From JBCDGZ01 sp038750655 (lineage in GTDB: Bacteria; Bacteroidota; Bacteroidia; Chitinophagales; Saprospiraceae): a stretch of DNA of 42,061 bases. Positions within the stretch are counted from its first letter, which is position 1. Every line of letters starts with the position of its first letter. Where the stretch lies: positions 1 to 42,061 of the forward strand of contig JBCDGZ010000062.1 in NCBI GenBank assembly GCA_038750655.1, read 5' to 3'. Of the stretch, positions 33,381-41,727 are shown piece after piece. Made by a program: the position numbers and the translations under genes. The notes beneath the pieces are model-generated. The model was not told the origin of the DNA. It saw only the letters and a list, made by a program, of their open reading frames with translations, and ran no database searches.

Positions 33381-33968
33381 TTACTGTCCAAAGCCATATT
33401 GCCGAAAAGTCAAATTGATCCTCCCATTCTTGTAGCTTGGATCGATGGGCAAGGAATGCTCGTAACGCTCCTGGCAGTGCTCGCCCATAATCAGCATACT
33501 GCCTTCTTCCAGAAAAAACTCGTGGACTCGCTGTGTACTTTTTTCTCGCAGTAAGAAATTGCGCTCCTCCCCAAGGCTCAAGGAAGGAATAAAAGAGGTA
33601 TCACCAAAAGCTTGGAAATCAGAGTGAAAATCAACGCCCGTTTGGCCATTCGGGTAATAAATACAAACACAGACGCCAAAGTCGATCCCTGTCCATCCCG
33701 CTACCCGTTCCTTCACCTCCCTCATCCGCTCCGACCATACGACTGATCTTCCCCACTGCTCCTCCGGAAAGGCCCCCGTCTCCTGTAATTGCTGATCAAT
33801 AAACATGAGTTTACCGTGGGGCAAGGTGAATGTTTGGTTTCCGACTTGCTGCTTGGTCAATTCAGCAATCTGGTAATCTTGATAGATTTCGCGATACAGG
33901 GCTTGGGCCTCCTGCTTGCTGAGGAAATTGGGGTGGTATTCGAGGTGGCAGTTGAGGGGGGTGGACAT
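33381..33968 (-). CDS. alkB: AlkB-family alpha-ketoglutarate-dependent dioxygenase
   Basis: 195 aa. An Fe(II)/2-oxoglutarate double-stranded beta-helix enzyme that repairs alkylated bases by oxidative demethylation. The iron ligands are in VDFHSDFQAF (HxD) and ERYEHSLP (distal His); 2-oxoglutarate is bound by the Arg in GRINLTFRQ. PSLSLGEERNFLLREK is a clear AlkB block, as is the VCIYYPNGQTGVDFHSD lead-in. At 195 aa it is close to the bacterial group 2 length. It appears to be a single-gene unit. Confidence 0.92.
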   Translation of the reverse strand: MSTPLNCHLEYHPNFLSKQEAQALYREIYQDYQIAELTKQQVGNQTFTLPHGKLMFIDQQLQETGAFPEEQWGRSVVWSERMREVKERVAGWTGIDFGVCVCIYYPNGQTGVDFHSDFQAFGDTSFIPSLSLGEERNFLLREKSTQRVHEFFLEEGSMLIMGEHCQERYEHSLPIDPSYKNGRINLTFRQYGFGQ

Positions 33969-34141
33969 AGTTTCAATCTTAACGGCAATAAAAGTAGGGT
34001 TTTGATAGGACTATTTGTAGAGAATGTTAGAATAATTGAATTTGAATTTATTGTGTTATATTATTTTGAATTATCATTGTTTTATAGTATTATTGTAACA
34101 GTACTGATTCGGATGGTTAACTAGCTTTAAACTCATGATTG

Positions 34142-34945
34142 ATGAAACTCAATAGTCTTTTCATTATAACCCTCTTATTTCTACTGGGTTGTTCCAAGTC
34201 AGAAGAGATAGAAACGAAAAATATTTCAGGAAGTGAAGCCTTTCACAGTATAACACTGAGTGATAACTTTAATGGGACCCATCTTAAGCAACCCATAAGT
34301 GAGCTTGACTTTAACCATTACTTAGTGATGGAGCGCTTCAAGATGTTGCAAAGGCCAGTAGAAGCTTTCTCAAAGATTGTTTACGCTAAATCCATTGAGG
34401 AAGGATTGGATTTAGCTATCGGCGAAACCCAAATTTCGTCGGTATACGACTTCATTGCCTATAATTTCAGTAATGACTGGTCTTCAGCCTTGAGTAATGG
34501 TATAGAAACGGATTCTCTTCCTGAGAATGATTTTAGTAAAATCCCTTTCACTTTTACTGTGAATGAAGACCTTTCTTTTGAAGGCTTTTTTCCAGAACCA
34601 GGGCAGCTATCGACTGAACAAAATCCTGCGGGTATTGGGAAACGCTCGAAATCTGAAGGTATCGAACTGGCTTGGGCACCTTCTGTATTACCTAATAGCA
34701 AGATCAGAATAGGAATTTATCATTCGTCGACAGTTGATACATCAGCATCAGAATTGGCAGAGGTGCAAGAATTGATAGTTGATGACACTGGAAATACCAC
34801 TTTACCTACGGATGTATTAAGTCCCTACTTCGTGGGGGATGAAATTATAATAGATATATCCAGAGATATATTTCTGCTAGAAGATGATATCTTGATCCGG
34901 GGACTGGAGCATCATTCTTTAGGTTTTATTACTCTTCTTGATTGA
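34142..34945 (+). CDS. Lipoprotein of unknown function
   Basis: 267 aa from the ATG at 34142 (the TTG one codon earlier is ignored). The signal peptide has a lipobox (IITLLFLLGCSKS). The rest is acidic, with no domain I recognise; the end, with EIIIDISRDIFLLEDDILIR, suggests beta structure. DNA here is markedly more AT-rich than its neighbours. It lies 33 bp before a second exported protein on the same strand, probably co-transcribed. Confidence 0.82.
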   Translation: MKLNSLFIITLLFLLGCSKSEEIETKNISGSEAFHSITLSDNFNGTHLKQPISELDFNHYLVMERFKMLQRPVEAFSKIVYAKSIEEGLDLAIGETQISSVYDFIAYNFSNDWSSALSNGIETDSLPENDFSKIPFTFTVNEDLSFEGFFPEPGQLSTEQNPAGIGKRSKSEGIELAWAPSVLPNSKIRIGIYHSSTVDTSASELAEVQELIVDDTGNTTLPTDVLSPYFVGDEIIIDISRDIFLLEDDILIRGLEHHSLGFITLLD

Positions 34946-34978
34946 GCATCGCAATTGGACTTAAGCATTTGTAATCTT

Positions 34979-35638
34979 ATGAAAAAAGTATTTTTTCTAT
35001 TGGCTTGCGCACTCCTAACTATGCTTATTTTAGGATTTCAGCCATCAGGTATTACTGCTCCTTCCAATACACAAACTACCACTGAGGGTAAACCTAGAGG
35101 CCGTCAAGTTCAATTCAATATTGATTTATTCAATTTTGACGATTGTACTTATTCGGCTTCTAAGAATGGAGATATTATCTTTAGAGCTAGGGTAAGGTTA
35201 ACACGAAGCGATGGTTCAGTATCTTGTAGCATAAACAACGCATTAGCGCATATAGATAATGATAATTTTACGGGTCATAGTAATATTATTAGATTTTCAA
35301 GTACACTAGAAGAGCAAAACGAACGGTTCATAATCGATATAGACTTCGTCGCTTATCCCAGAGAGAGTCCTACCTGTTTTGAGGAGCCACAGAGTTGCAG
35401 CGCTGATATGACTAAATGCTGCTTTGACTTCAGCTGTTGTGATTGCGGGCAGTGGAATGGGGTACTTTTTGAAGGGTTCTGGGCTAAAGAGCGATTCCGG
35501 CACACTATACCTGAGGTAATCAATCTGCTTTCAGATACTCGTCGCCTAAATTTAGCTCATTTGTACCCCCCTCATGCACCAAATCCTAACACGACGAGCG
35601 ATAGTTTTGAGGGAGGCTGCGAATGTTGTGCACACTAA
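34979..35638 (+). CDS. Exported cysteine-rich protein of unknown function
   Basis: 219 aa from the ATG at 34979 (MKKVFFLLACALLTMLILGF, a signal peptide). After a Thr-rich linker it has about 13 cysteines, clustered in CFEEPQSC, KCCFDFSCCDCGQ and the C-terminal CECCAH, pointing to a disulfide-bonded or metal-binding exported domain. I know no family for it. It is AT-rich like the lipoprotein gene just upstream and may have been acquired with it. Confidence 0.8.
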   Translation: MKKVFFLLACALLTMLILGFQPSGITAPSNTQTTTEGKPRGRQVQFNIDLFNFDDCTYSASKNGDIIFRARVRLTRSDGSVSCSINNALAHIDNDNFTGHSNIIRFSSTLEEQNERFIIDIDFVAYPRESPTCFEEPQSCSADMTKCCFDFSCCDCGQWNGVLFEGFWAKERFRHTIPEVINLLSDTRRLNLAHLYPPHAPNPNTTSDSFEGGCECCAH

Positions 35639-35642
35639 CCCG

Positions 35643-36173
35643 CTAGTTTTCAAATTCCAACTCCGACTTAAATTGCTCCCCCTTCAAATGCTTCTTTCCT
35701 TCGGAATCATACAGCCAAAAATCACCCAGCACCGATTCGTACTGTACCTTGATGCTGACATTGCCCATATCCTTGGCCATCTCCCGGGTTTCTTCGTCCC
35801 AGGGCATGTGTAGGATCGCCCTCTCTTCTCCGGCTTTGTAGACCGAATTATTGAGGCTGGAGATTCGTAAGCGATCGTAGCCGATGACTCGGTCGACCTT
35901 GATGGCATCGAGTAGGGCATCGATGCTTTTGATGACATGGCCTTTGTAGCGGACTTCTACCGACTTGATGATGGCCGGCCCCGTGCCATTGTTGTAGGCT
36001 ACGAATTTAAAGCCTTCGCCACTGAAGGAGGGAACAACTTCAAAGTAGGGCCAAACCAGGGCCTGTTGCTGGCTTTTCATAATGTTGGCTTCGTAGATGG
36101 ACGTAAACAGTGCAATGATGCTGATGACCAGTGCCAATAGGGTCCCAATACTTTGAAATTTTTCCTGATTCAT
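35643..36173 (-). CDS. Membrane-anchored hypothetical protein
   Basis: 176 aa. One N-terminal helix (about residues 10-27, GTLLALVISIIALFTSIY) is followed by a likely extracytoplasmic beta domain (PYFEVVPSF, FVAYNNGTGPAIIKSVEVRYKG, MPWDEETREM). The NNGTGPAIIKSV pattern is common to a group of unnamed small membrane proteins with an Ig-like fold. It starts 6 bp after the stop of the DUF6438 lipoprotein gene, so they form one unit. Confidence 0.8.
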   Translation of the reverse strand: MNQEKFQSIGTLLALVISIIALFTSIYEANIMKSQQQALVWPYFEVVPSFSGEGFKFVAYNNGTGPAIIKSVEVRYKGHVIKSIDALLDAIKVDRVIGYDRLRISSLNNSVYKAGEERAILHMPWDEETREMAKDMGNVSIKVQYESVLGDFWLYDSEGKKHLKGEQFKSELEFEN

Positions 36174-36179
36174 AAAATG

Positions 36180-36917
36180 CTAGCGATCTCTGAGTTCTAC
36201 TTTTCGGTTAAACTGCGCGCCGGCGACTCCCTCTGACCCTTTTACCAATTCCAGCATGCGCTCTGGCGATATTTTCTGGGTATTAAAGGTGATGACCCAA
36301 TAGGGGCTGTTGGGCGCTACTTGCTTGAGCAATTGGGTTTCGTATTTGGCCATTCCTTCTACCCAGGTTGGAATATCCGTATCTCCTTTGAACTGCACAA
36401 TGATTTCTTTACTGACCATTCTTTCCTCCTTCACCGGGCCTTCCCGCTGCGTCCATTCTCCCTCACTAGCTACTGCATCCAACATTTTCTCCAACTCCAA
36501 AATGGCCTCCGGCCGGCTAAAGTCCCCCTTAACCTCCTTGGCCTTCCCCTCCCGGAATTGGCTAATCGTAATGCTCGGAACATCTGATACATCACTAGGA
36601 TAAACATCCGGATGACTCCAAAAATCAGCCGCCTCAAAAGCTTTACTGAGCTTCTCGTACTGCTTCTTGGACAGCTGACGCACATAGAGCCCCTGCTTAT
36701 CGGTGTTGCGGATGCCGTTGAACGCCACAAAGCCGTTGTCATAAATGGTCATTCTGAACACCGGGCAGGTGCCAAAGCAGGGCGATTTGTACATCTCCAT
36801 CGCCTTGGTGAGTTTTGACAAGTCGCTGGTATCCTTGGTGCTGCTATCTTTGGCACCACGACAACTCCATCCAACGAGAATAAGCAGGGTCAGGGTACCA
36901 AAAAGAAGGTATTTCAT
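36180..36917 (-). CDS. DUF6438-domain lipoprotein
   Basis: 245 aa from the ATG at 36917, giving a lipoprotein signal (LTLLILVGWSCRG). The DUF6438 domain spans about residues 35-145, with the typical MYKSPCFGTCPVFRMTIYDNG start and a pair of nearby cysteines. A C-terminal part of about 80 residues (QFKGDTDIPTWVEGMAKYE) resembles a repeat found in TonB-like proteins but is not assigned. Function is unknown. Confidence 0.8.
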   Translation of the reverse strand: MKYLLFGTLTLLILVGWSCRGAKDSSTKDTSDLSKLTKAMEMYKSPCFGTCPVFRMTIYDNGFVAFNGIRNTDKQGLYVRQLSKKQYEKLSKAFEAADFWSHPDVYPSDVSDVPSITISQFREGKAKEVKGDFSRPEAILELEKMLDAVASEGEWTQREGPVKEERMVSKEIIVQFKGDTDIPTWVEGMAKYETQLLKQVAPNSPYWVITFNTQKISPERMLELVKGSEGVAGAQFNRKVELRDR

Positions 36918-36941
36918 GTTTGTTGATTTTAAGACCAAAGA

Positions 36942-36981
36942 TAAAAAAATGGTTGGCAAACCTGGTGTGTGCCAACCATTT
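36942..36981 (-). terminator. Rho-independent terminator of the M43 protease gene
   Basis: On the minus strand arm AAATGGTTGGCA, 11-nt loop, arm TGCCAACCATTT (12 bp, perfect), then a T run. It lies 48 bp past the protease stop and before the start of the DUF6438 gene. Confidence 0.85.
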
Positions 36982-37029
36982 CTCGGTCATTCATGGATAT
37001 GAGAATTAATCAGTTCATTGTAATTTGAA

Positions 37030-38292
37030 TTAATTCATTACAATCACTTTTGTCGAGTAAGTCGTTTGTCGGACCCTTACCTGCACGATATACATTCCGC
37101 GGCTCAGTCCTTCAGTATAGATGGATAAAATGTTTCTAGGCAAATCATTTGACTCATAGACCATCCGGCCTGCGGCATCCAACAGCCGGACATTCGCCAG
37201 GGCCTCCTCCTCCGTATCCAAATCAATGTGGATGCAATTGGTGGCAGGGTTGGGGAAGACCGTCAGTTGTTCGGTCGGATCGGGGCGAAGGAGGCCACAG
37301 CCGTTCGAGCTGAGCAGGCTGGCCCTCGGGCCGTTGAGGGCTGCCAACATCCGCATTCTCTGCCCCTCGGTGAACATAGCTAGGCAGGCATCGTCGGAAT
37401 AGTCCATAAAATTGACAAACATATCATTGGAGCCACAGCTGGCCACTGGATACACCGGACAACCCGTGTAATCGCGTTCCTGCCGGGGCGTATCGCTAAC
37501 ACCATCGTCAGAGTCGCAGTTCATCGCGCTGCCCCAGGGATGTTGCAAGTTGAAATAATGGCCCACCTCATGGGTCATCGTCTTGCCCAAATGCGGCGTG
37601 TCGTCCTGACAACTGCTGGCGAAATAGCGCGTATCGACGATAATGCCGTCTTCGTGCGGCTCCAACTCGCCGGGGCGAACTCCGTAGCCCAAAAAAGCAT
37701 TGCCCGTATCGGCTACCCAAACATTGAGGTAATGCGCTGGGTCCCAGGCATCCTGTCCGCCGAGATCGCTGCGGAAGAGGCGGAAGTTGCCCCGCTGGTC
37801 CACCGCCAGGCGGAAGTTGCCAATCTCAGGAATCTCCGTCGTCACTCGATTGATCCCCGAAGTCGGCTGCCCATCTGGACTAAAGCTGGCCAAGCAAAAC
37901 TCAAAATTGATATTGCTTTGGAAGGGGCGAAACTCATCGGGGATAATATTTTGGTTGAGGTTGCGCATTTGAAAGTCTGCATTGAGCGAAGCAATCTGCG
38001 CTTGTATCTGATAATCAGAGAAGTAAATGTCTTGATCGGGATGTCGAAGGATGTGAACAACGAGGGGTATGGTAATCAGGCTATCGTTGCGAGCGGCGAG
38101 GTCGTACTGATGCTCAGCGATCCATTGTTGCGTAAAGGCTTCCATCGCTGCACGACGTCCGAAAGCCTCTGGATGCCGTTCCGCATACTGTTGGAACAGG
38201 TGCTCCGTTCCACATTTCTCAATCGTATGTTGGGCCTTGATTAGGGGTAGGCAGGTGAGTAAAGTGAGGATTAGTGTCAGTATTTGTTTCAT
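37030..38292 (-). CDS. Secreted M43 (pappalysin-type) zinc metalloprotease with T9SS sorting domain
   Basis: 420 aa from the ATG at 38292 (MKQILTLILTLLTCLPLIKA signal peptide). The zinc-binding motif HEVGHYFNLQH (about residue 245) and the Met-turn FMDYSDDACLAMF are intact, as expected for active M43 metzincins. The last about 85 residues are a type A T9SS sorting domain (LTVFPNPATNCIHIDLD, GLSRGMYIVQVRV, TTYSTKVIVMN), so it should be secreted and attached or released at the cell surface. It is followed by a strong terminator, so it is probably a single-gene unit. Confidence 0.94.
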   Translation of the reverse strand: MKQILTLILTLLTCLPLIKAQHTIEKCGTEHLFQQYAERHPEAFGRRAAMEAFTQQWIAEHQYDLAARNDSLITIPLVVHILRHPDQDIYFSDYQIQAQIASLNADFQMRNLNQNIIPDEFRPFQSNINFEFCLASFSPDGQPTSGINRVTTEIPEIGNFRLAVDQRGNFRLFRSDLGGQDAWDPAHYLNVWVADTGNAFLGYGVRPGELEPHEDGIIVDTRYFASSCQDDTPHLGKTMTHEVGHYFNLQHPWGSAMNCDSDDGVSDTPRQERDYTGCPVYPVASCGSNDMFVNFMDYSDDACLAMFTEGQRMRMLAALNGPRASLLSSNGCGLLRPDPTEQLTVFPNPATNCIHIDLDTEEEALANVRLLDAAGRMVYESNDLPRNILSIYTEGLSRGMYIVQVRVRQTTYSTKVIVMN

Positions 38293-38393
38293 GGTCTCCT
38301 TTATAACGGCTCGCTTCCAAAAAAGGATGTCGCGTTTAATCGGAATTCCTGCAAAAATCGACCCAAAGTCCGTCACTTGTCTAATCTACCGGC

Positions 38394-39404
38394 TTATTTG
38401 TTAATTATCTTATATAACTCATCTAGCCGAGGTTCCAGGATGATTTCGGTGCGTCGATTTTGGGCTTTGCCCGCCGCGCTGCCGTTGGAGGCGATAGGGT
38501 GGTGGAGGCCGCGGCCGGCGGCCGTAATGCGGTTGGGGTCGACGCCGTAGCCGGTCAGCACCTTGACCACGGAGGTGGCCCGATCGACGCTGAGGTCCCA
38601 GTTGCGGTTCGCCGAGCCGTCGGAGTCGGTATGGCCTTCGACGGTGACTTGGATGTCGGGGTTGCGCTGCAGCACTTCGGCGAGTTTCTTGATGGCGGTT
38701 TTGCCCTTCCAGTCGATTTTGGAGCTGTTGGAGGCGAAGAGGAGGTTTTGACTGAGGGAGACGTAGATTTTGCCATTGGCTTCGCTGACGCTGAGGTCGG
38801 TGTTGGAGAAGCCGAGTAGGGCCTGGTTGATTTTGGTGCGCAGGGTTTGCAGCGTTTGATCGCGTTTGGCCAGTTCGGCTTGTAGGGCAGTGAGTTGCTG
38901 CTCGTAGAGTTGGCTATTGTCTTCGACGGGGGGCGGAGGTGGAGGATTGTCGAGCTGCTGCTGTTGGTCGGCGAGGCTGGCCTGTAGGGCGGTGAGGTTA
39001 TCCTCCAGGCGGCGCAGCTCGCGGGCTTTTTGATCCAGTTCGCGCTGTTTTTGCCCCAGCTCCTCCGTCAGATTTTGTTTTTCCTGGGAGCTATTGGACA
39101 GTAGCGACTGATTTTGAAAAATAATCTCATCATAGCGCCGCAGCAAATCCTGGTAGTTCCGATCGAGGTTACTGAAGCGCTCCTGAGCAGTCGCCAGCTC
39201 CTCATTGGTTTGTTGGGCATTGGCAGACGCCCTTTGCAGATCGTACTCTAGGTGGCGTTTATCTTCCAAAATAGACAGGAGCGAGTCGCTGGCCACCCGA
39301 TTTTGATTGCTGACCTTACGCAGCTCTTCGTATTTCTTATTGGACACACAACTGATGTGAGTGAAAATGAGCATTCCGACCAATAGTCCTATAAAGATTC
39401 TCAT
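38394..39404 (-). CDS. OmpA-family lipoprotein with coiled-coil linker
   Basis: 336 aa. A lipoprotein signal (LIFTHISCVSNKK) precedes a long coiled coil (about residues 25-190, interrupted by a run of prolines near 152-158) and a C-terminal OmpA-like peptidoglycan-binding domain (about 215-325: VTVEGHTDSDGS, NWDLSVDRATSVVKVL, ITAAGRGLHHPI, NRRTEIIL). It probably tethers the outer membrane to peptidoglycan, with a role in envelope stability. The gene appears monocistronic. Confidence 0.92.
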   Translation of the reverse strand: MRIFIGLLVGMLIFTHISCVSNKKYEELRKVSNQNRVASDSLLSILEDKRHLEYDLQRASANAQQTNEELATAQERFSNLDRNYQDLLRRYDEIIFQNQSLLSNSSQEKQNLTEELGQKQRELDQKARELRRLEDNLTALQASLADQQQQLDNPPPPPPVEDNSQLYEQQLTALQAELAKRDQTLQTLRTKINQALLGFSNTDLSVSEANGKIYVSLSQNLLFASNSSKIDWKGKTAIKKLAEVLQRNPDIQVTVEGHTDSDGSANRNWDLSVDRATSVVKVLTGYGVDPNRITAAGRGLHHPIASNGSAAGKAQNRRTEIILEPRLDELYKIINK

Positions 39405-39537
39405 GAGCGATGCAATTATTAATAGTTGATTAGATTGGGTACCTAGAAACAGGTTCCAAACAAATTTAGGAAATTTGCGGGGGAGTTGCTAATGCCGTCG
39501 ATCTTCCGGCTGTAGACTTAAGAGTTGAAACGCAATA

Positions 39538-40875
39538 CTATTTGACCTTTATGACCTGATCCCCTTCCAATTTGGAGGGATAAATTTCATCGTTGACCAC
39601 TACCTCCCGGACATCGTACGCTCGTACTGCGTTCATATCGATCTTTATCTCGGCCACGTTTGAGGTATGAATTATCAACTGGTGGCCTTTAATCTTCGCT
39701 GCTATTTTCGCAGATCGGCGTGGAGTATTGAATATTTCATAGTAATAGCCCTCGTTGAATTTTCCGCTGATTAGTTGCTCTTTTCCCTCCCTTAGAATCG
39801 TAAGCGAGGTAGGGTCGCCCGCTGTTTTCTTAGCGGTATAAAAATAGGGAGAGTACGGCGAAGCCATCGTATCCTGTTCCATTAGCAGAACAATATCATC
39901 GACTTTTATCCCCATCCTTTTGGAGGTACAGGTATCGTTTTTAAAACCCTTTACTTTCAAGCCCTTTCCCTGATAAGCATAATCGTAATTCAATCCGAAA
40001 TCGGCCTTGCTGTTAAAGACTTTCAGCTGATAAGGAGTATGCCATGCTTTGGGAGATGATGAGGTATCGATCTGAGTGATGCTTATCCAGTTGATGGTAT
40101 TATTACTCAAAGAAGACATTTCCCAAGAGAACTCCGTCGGCACCTGATTCGTATGCTCTGCCATAAAAGACAGCAGCCCTTCTTGTTCCGTTTGGAGGTA
40201 GGCCATCTCGTGATTCCCTTCGGGGGTCTTAAAAATGATATGGTCATTGAATTGCTTCAAGTAGTCAACCGTAGGTTCAATCTGATTGAGGGGGTACAAC
40301 ATATCGCCTGTGGTGTTGATGATGTAGATCGGCTTGTGGTTGGCGTTGGCCGGGTAGGTTCCAAAAGCACCTAATTTTTGAGCTACTCTGAGGCTTCCAT
40401 TCATGGCAATAAACCCGGCGAAGGGCGCAGGGTGGGTCATAGAAAAATACAAGGCGCCGGAGGCTCCGTCGGAAAACCCACTCAAAAAAATCTTCTGCTG
40501 ATCAACATTAAATTGCTCCTGCACCTCGCGGATTTCTCCCATCACCATATCCATCCCCACCGCATCAAACCACGTAGCTCCTTTTTGTCCGTAGCAAAAC
40601 ATCAAGTAAAATTCTCCTTGATCCGCCAGCTCAATCAGCTTCGATTTTTTAATGTAAGCCAGCGGGTCTTTCTTCAAGTTGGGATTAGATATTGCACCGT
40701 GCAGATAGACCAACAGCGGCCGCTCCACCTTACTATCCATTGCTTTAGGGGTGTAGAGGATAAATGGCCGTTCTATCTGATCTTTGCACTTAAAGGTCAA
40801 TTCGGTGTATGTTTCCTCTTGCCCAAGGGCAAGGGTTGAGGTCAGTAGTAAGAGAAGGTAGAGTATCTTTTTCAT
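39538..40875 (-). CDS. Exported alpha/beta hydrolase (esterase/PHB depolymerase-like) with C-terminal PDZ-like domain
   Basis: 445 aa. Signal peptide (MKKILYLLLLLTSTLALGQ), then an alpha/beta hydrolase domain (about residues 25-255). The nucleophile elbow is GFSDGASGA (Ser about 151), the oxyanion strand PLLVYLHGA, and a late His in PEGNHEMAYL may complete the triad. Beyond about 255 there is a second region with a PDZ-like stretch (GIKVDDIVLLMEQ, LTILREGKEQLISGKF). It resembles LpqC/feruloyl esterase-like enzymes, but the substrate is unknown. Confidence 0.85.
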   Translation of the reverse strand: MKKILYLLLLLTSTLALGQEETYTELTFKCKDQIERPFILYTPKAMDSKVERPLLVYLHGAISNPNLKKDPLAYIKKSKLIELADQGEFYLMFCYGQKGATWFDAVGMDMVMGEIREVQEQFNVDQQKIFLSGFSDGASGALYFSMTHPAPFAGFIAMNGSLRVAQKLGAFGTYPANANHKPIYIINTTGDMLYPLNQIEPTVDYLKQFNDHIIFKTPEGNHEMAYLQTEQEGLLSFMAEHTNQVPTEFSWEMSSLSNNTINWISITQIDTSSSPKAWHTPYQLKVFNSKADFGLNYDYAYQGKGLKVKGFKNDTCTSKRMGIKVDDIVLLMEQDTMASPYSPYFYTAKKTAGDPTSLTILREGKEQLISGKFNEGYYYEIFNTPRRSAKIAAKIKGHQLIIHTSNVAEIKIDMNAVRAYDVREVVVNDEIYPSKLEGDQVIKVK

Positions 40876-41034
40876 GCTTTAGGGGTATGGCTCGTATTTT
40901 TAGCTGCTAAGGTAGGGAATTTGTATCTTTAAGGTCGAATAAATTTCATCAGCTTGGACCCGCCTTGTGGACTTACTATATTAACCAGGGACATTAAGTT
41001 AAGATCGAATGGGTCCAAAAAAATTAACTTATCA
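40876..41034. other. AT-rich non-coding gap
   Basis: No gene seen. It lies upstream of the esterase gene (minus strand), so it should hold that promoter, and it ends at the remnant of the lipoprotein array. Confidence 0.5.
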
Positions 41035-41118
41035 TCATGTCAAGAACAAAGAACAGGAGGAGTAAAATAGAAGCCATAATAATAGAGCAATGAATAGGTA
41101 AAAATATTTTGATTTCAT
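41035..41118 (-). pseudogene. 5' remnant of a third tandem lipoprotein gene
   Basis: The frame starts with ATG at 41118 and reads MKSKYFYLFIALLLWLLFYS, then SCSLFLT and a stop, matching the signal peptide and lipobox of the intact neighbour (MKLRYSYLFIALLLWPLFYC). Only 27 codons remain; the mature part is lost. It shows that the array once had at least three members. Confidence 0.8.
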
Positions 41119-41181
41119 ATTAGTACATCTGTTCTATTTTTATGAAAACAATTACTCAATTGAATATTAAAGGCATACTGC
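41119..41181 (-). repeat. 63-bp spacer repeat, copy 1
   Basis: Nearly identical to the spacer at 41665-41727. Each spacer lies between the stop of one lipoprotein gene and the start of the next. Confidence 0.85.
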
Positions 41182-41664
41182 TCATTCATCACAGCTGAGG
41201 TATTGTTGGGGTTCGGACATGTATTTTCCCTTTTCCACTAACGTTTTCGTGAAAGCCTGTGCGTTGTTTATGTTATAGAAGGTATAGTCATATATCCAAT
41301 CATTTTCTTGGGAATACCGAACTAATACTCGATCGTTTTCTAGAAGTTTAGCCCTGTTTGTCATATTAGATTCTTTGTATAGTAAAATACTATATTGGCT
41401 GTATTGCTGATAACTAGTATCTAGTATTTCGCAAACTAAACTGTCCACAATCAGGTCTGTTTTTTCATTCTTGATATAATGCTTTACTATAAAGTATTCC
41501 CCTTTAAATCGTTTTAGACCTTTATCATTTTTTGTTGAATCTATCCTGTTATACATTTCTATGGATTCTAGATACATGGGTTCTTTATTATTAAAAGAGC
41601 AGGAGCAGTAAAATAGGGGCCATAATAATAGAGCAATGAATAGGTAAGAGTATCTTAATTTCAT
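41182..41664 (-). CDS. Small lipoprotein of unknown function, tandem array member
   Basis: 160 aa. Lipoprotein signal (LLLWPLFYCSCSFNN), then a Lys/Tyr-rich mature domain with conserved blocks EYFIVKHYIKN, LIVDSLVCEIL, ILLYKESNMTNR, LLENDRVLVRYSQENDWIY and the end SEPQQYLSCDE. The last block is identical in the paralogue upstream (41728-42061), which implies recent duplication or gene conversion. No known domain. Low GC, unlike the housekeeping genes in the window. Confidence 0.85.
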   Translation of the reverse strand: MKLRYSYLFIALLLWPLFYCSCSFNNKEPMYLESIEMYNRIDSTKNDKGLKRFKGEYFIVKHYIKNEKTDLIVDSLVCEILDTSYQQYSQYSILLYKESNMTNRAKLLENDRVLVRYSQENDWIYDYTFYNINNAQAFTKTLVEKGKYMSEPQQYLSCDE

Positions 41665-41727
41665 ATTAGTATATCTGTTCTGTTTTTATGAAAACAATTA
41701 CTCAAATGAATATTAAAGGCATACTGC
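41665..41727 (-). repeat. 63-bp spacer repeat, copy 2
   Basis: Second copy of the inter-gene spacer of the lipoprotein array, nearly identical to 41119-41181. Confidence 0.85.
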
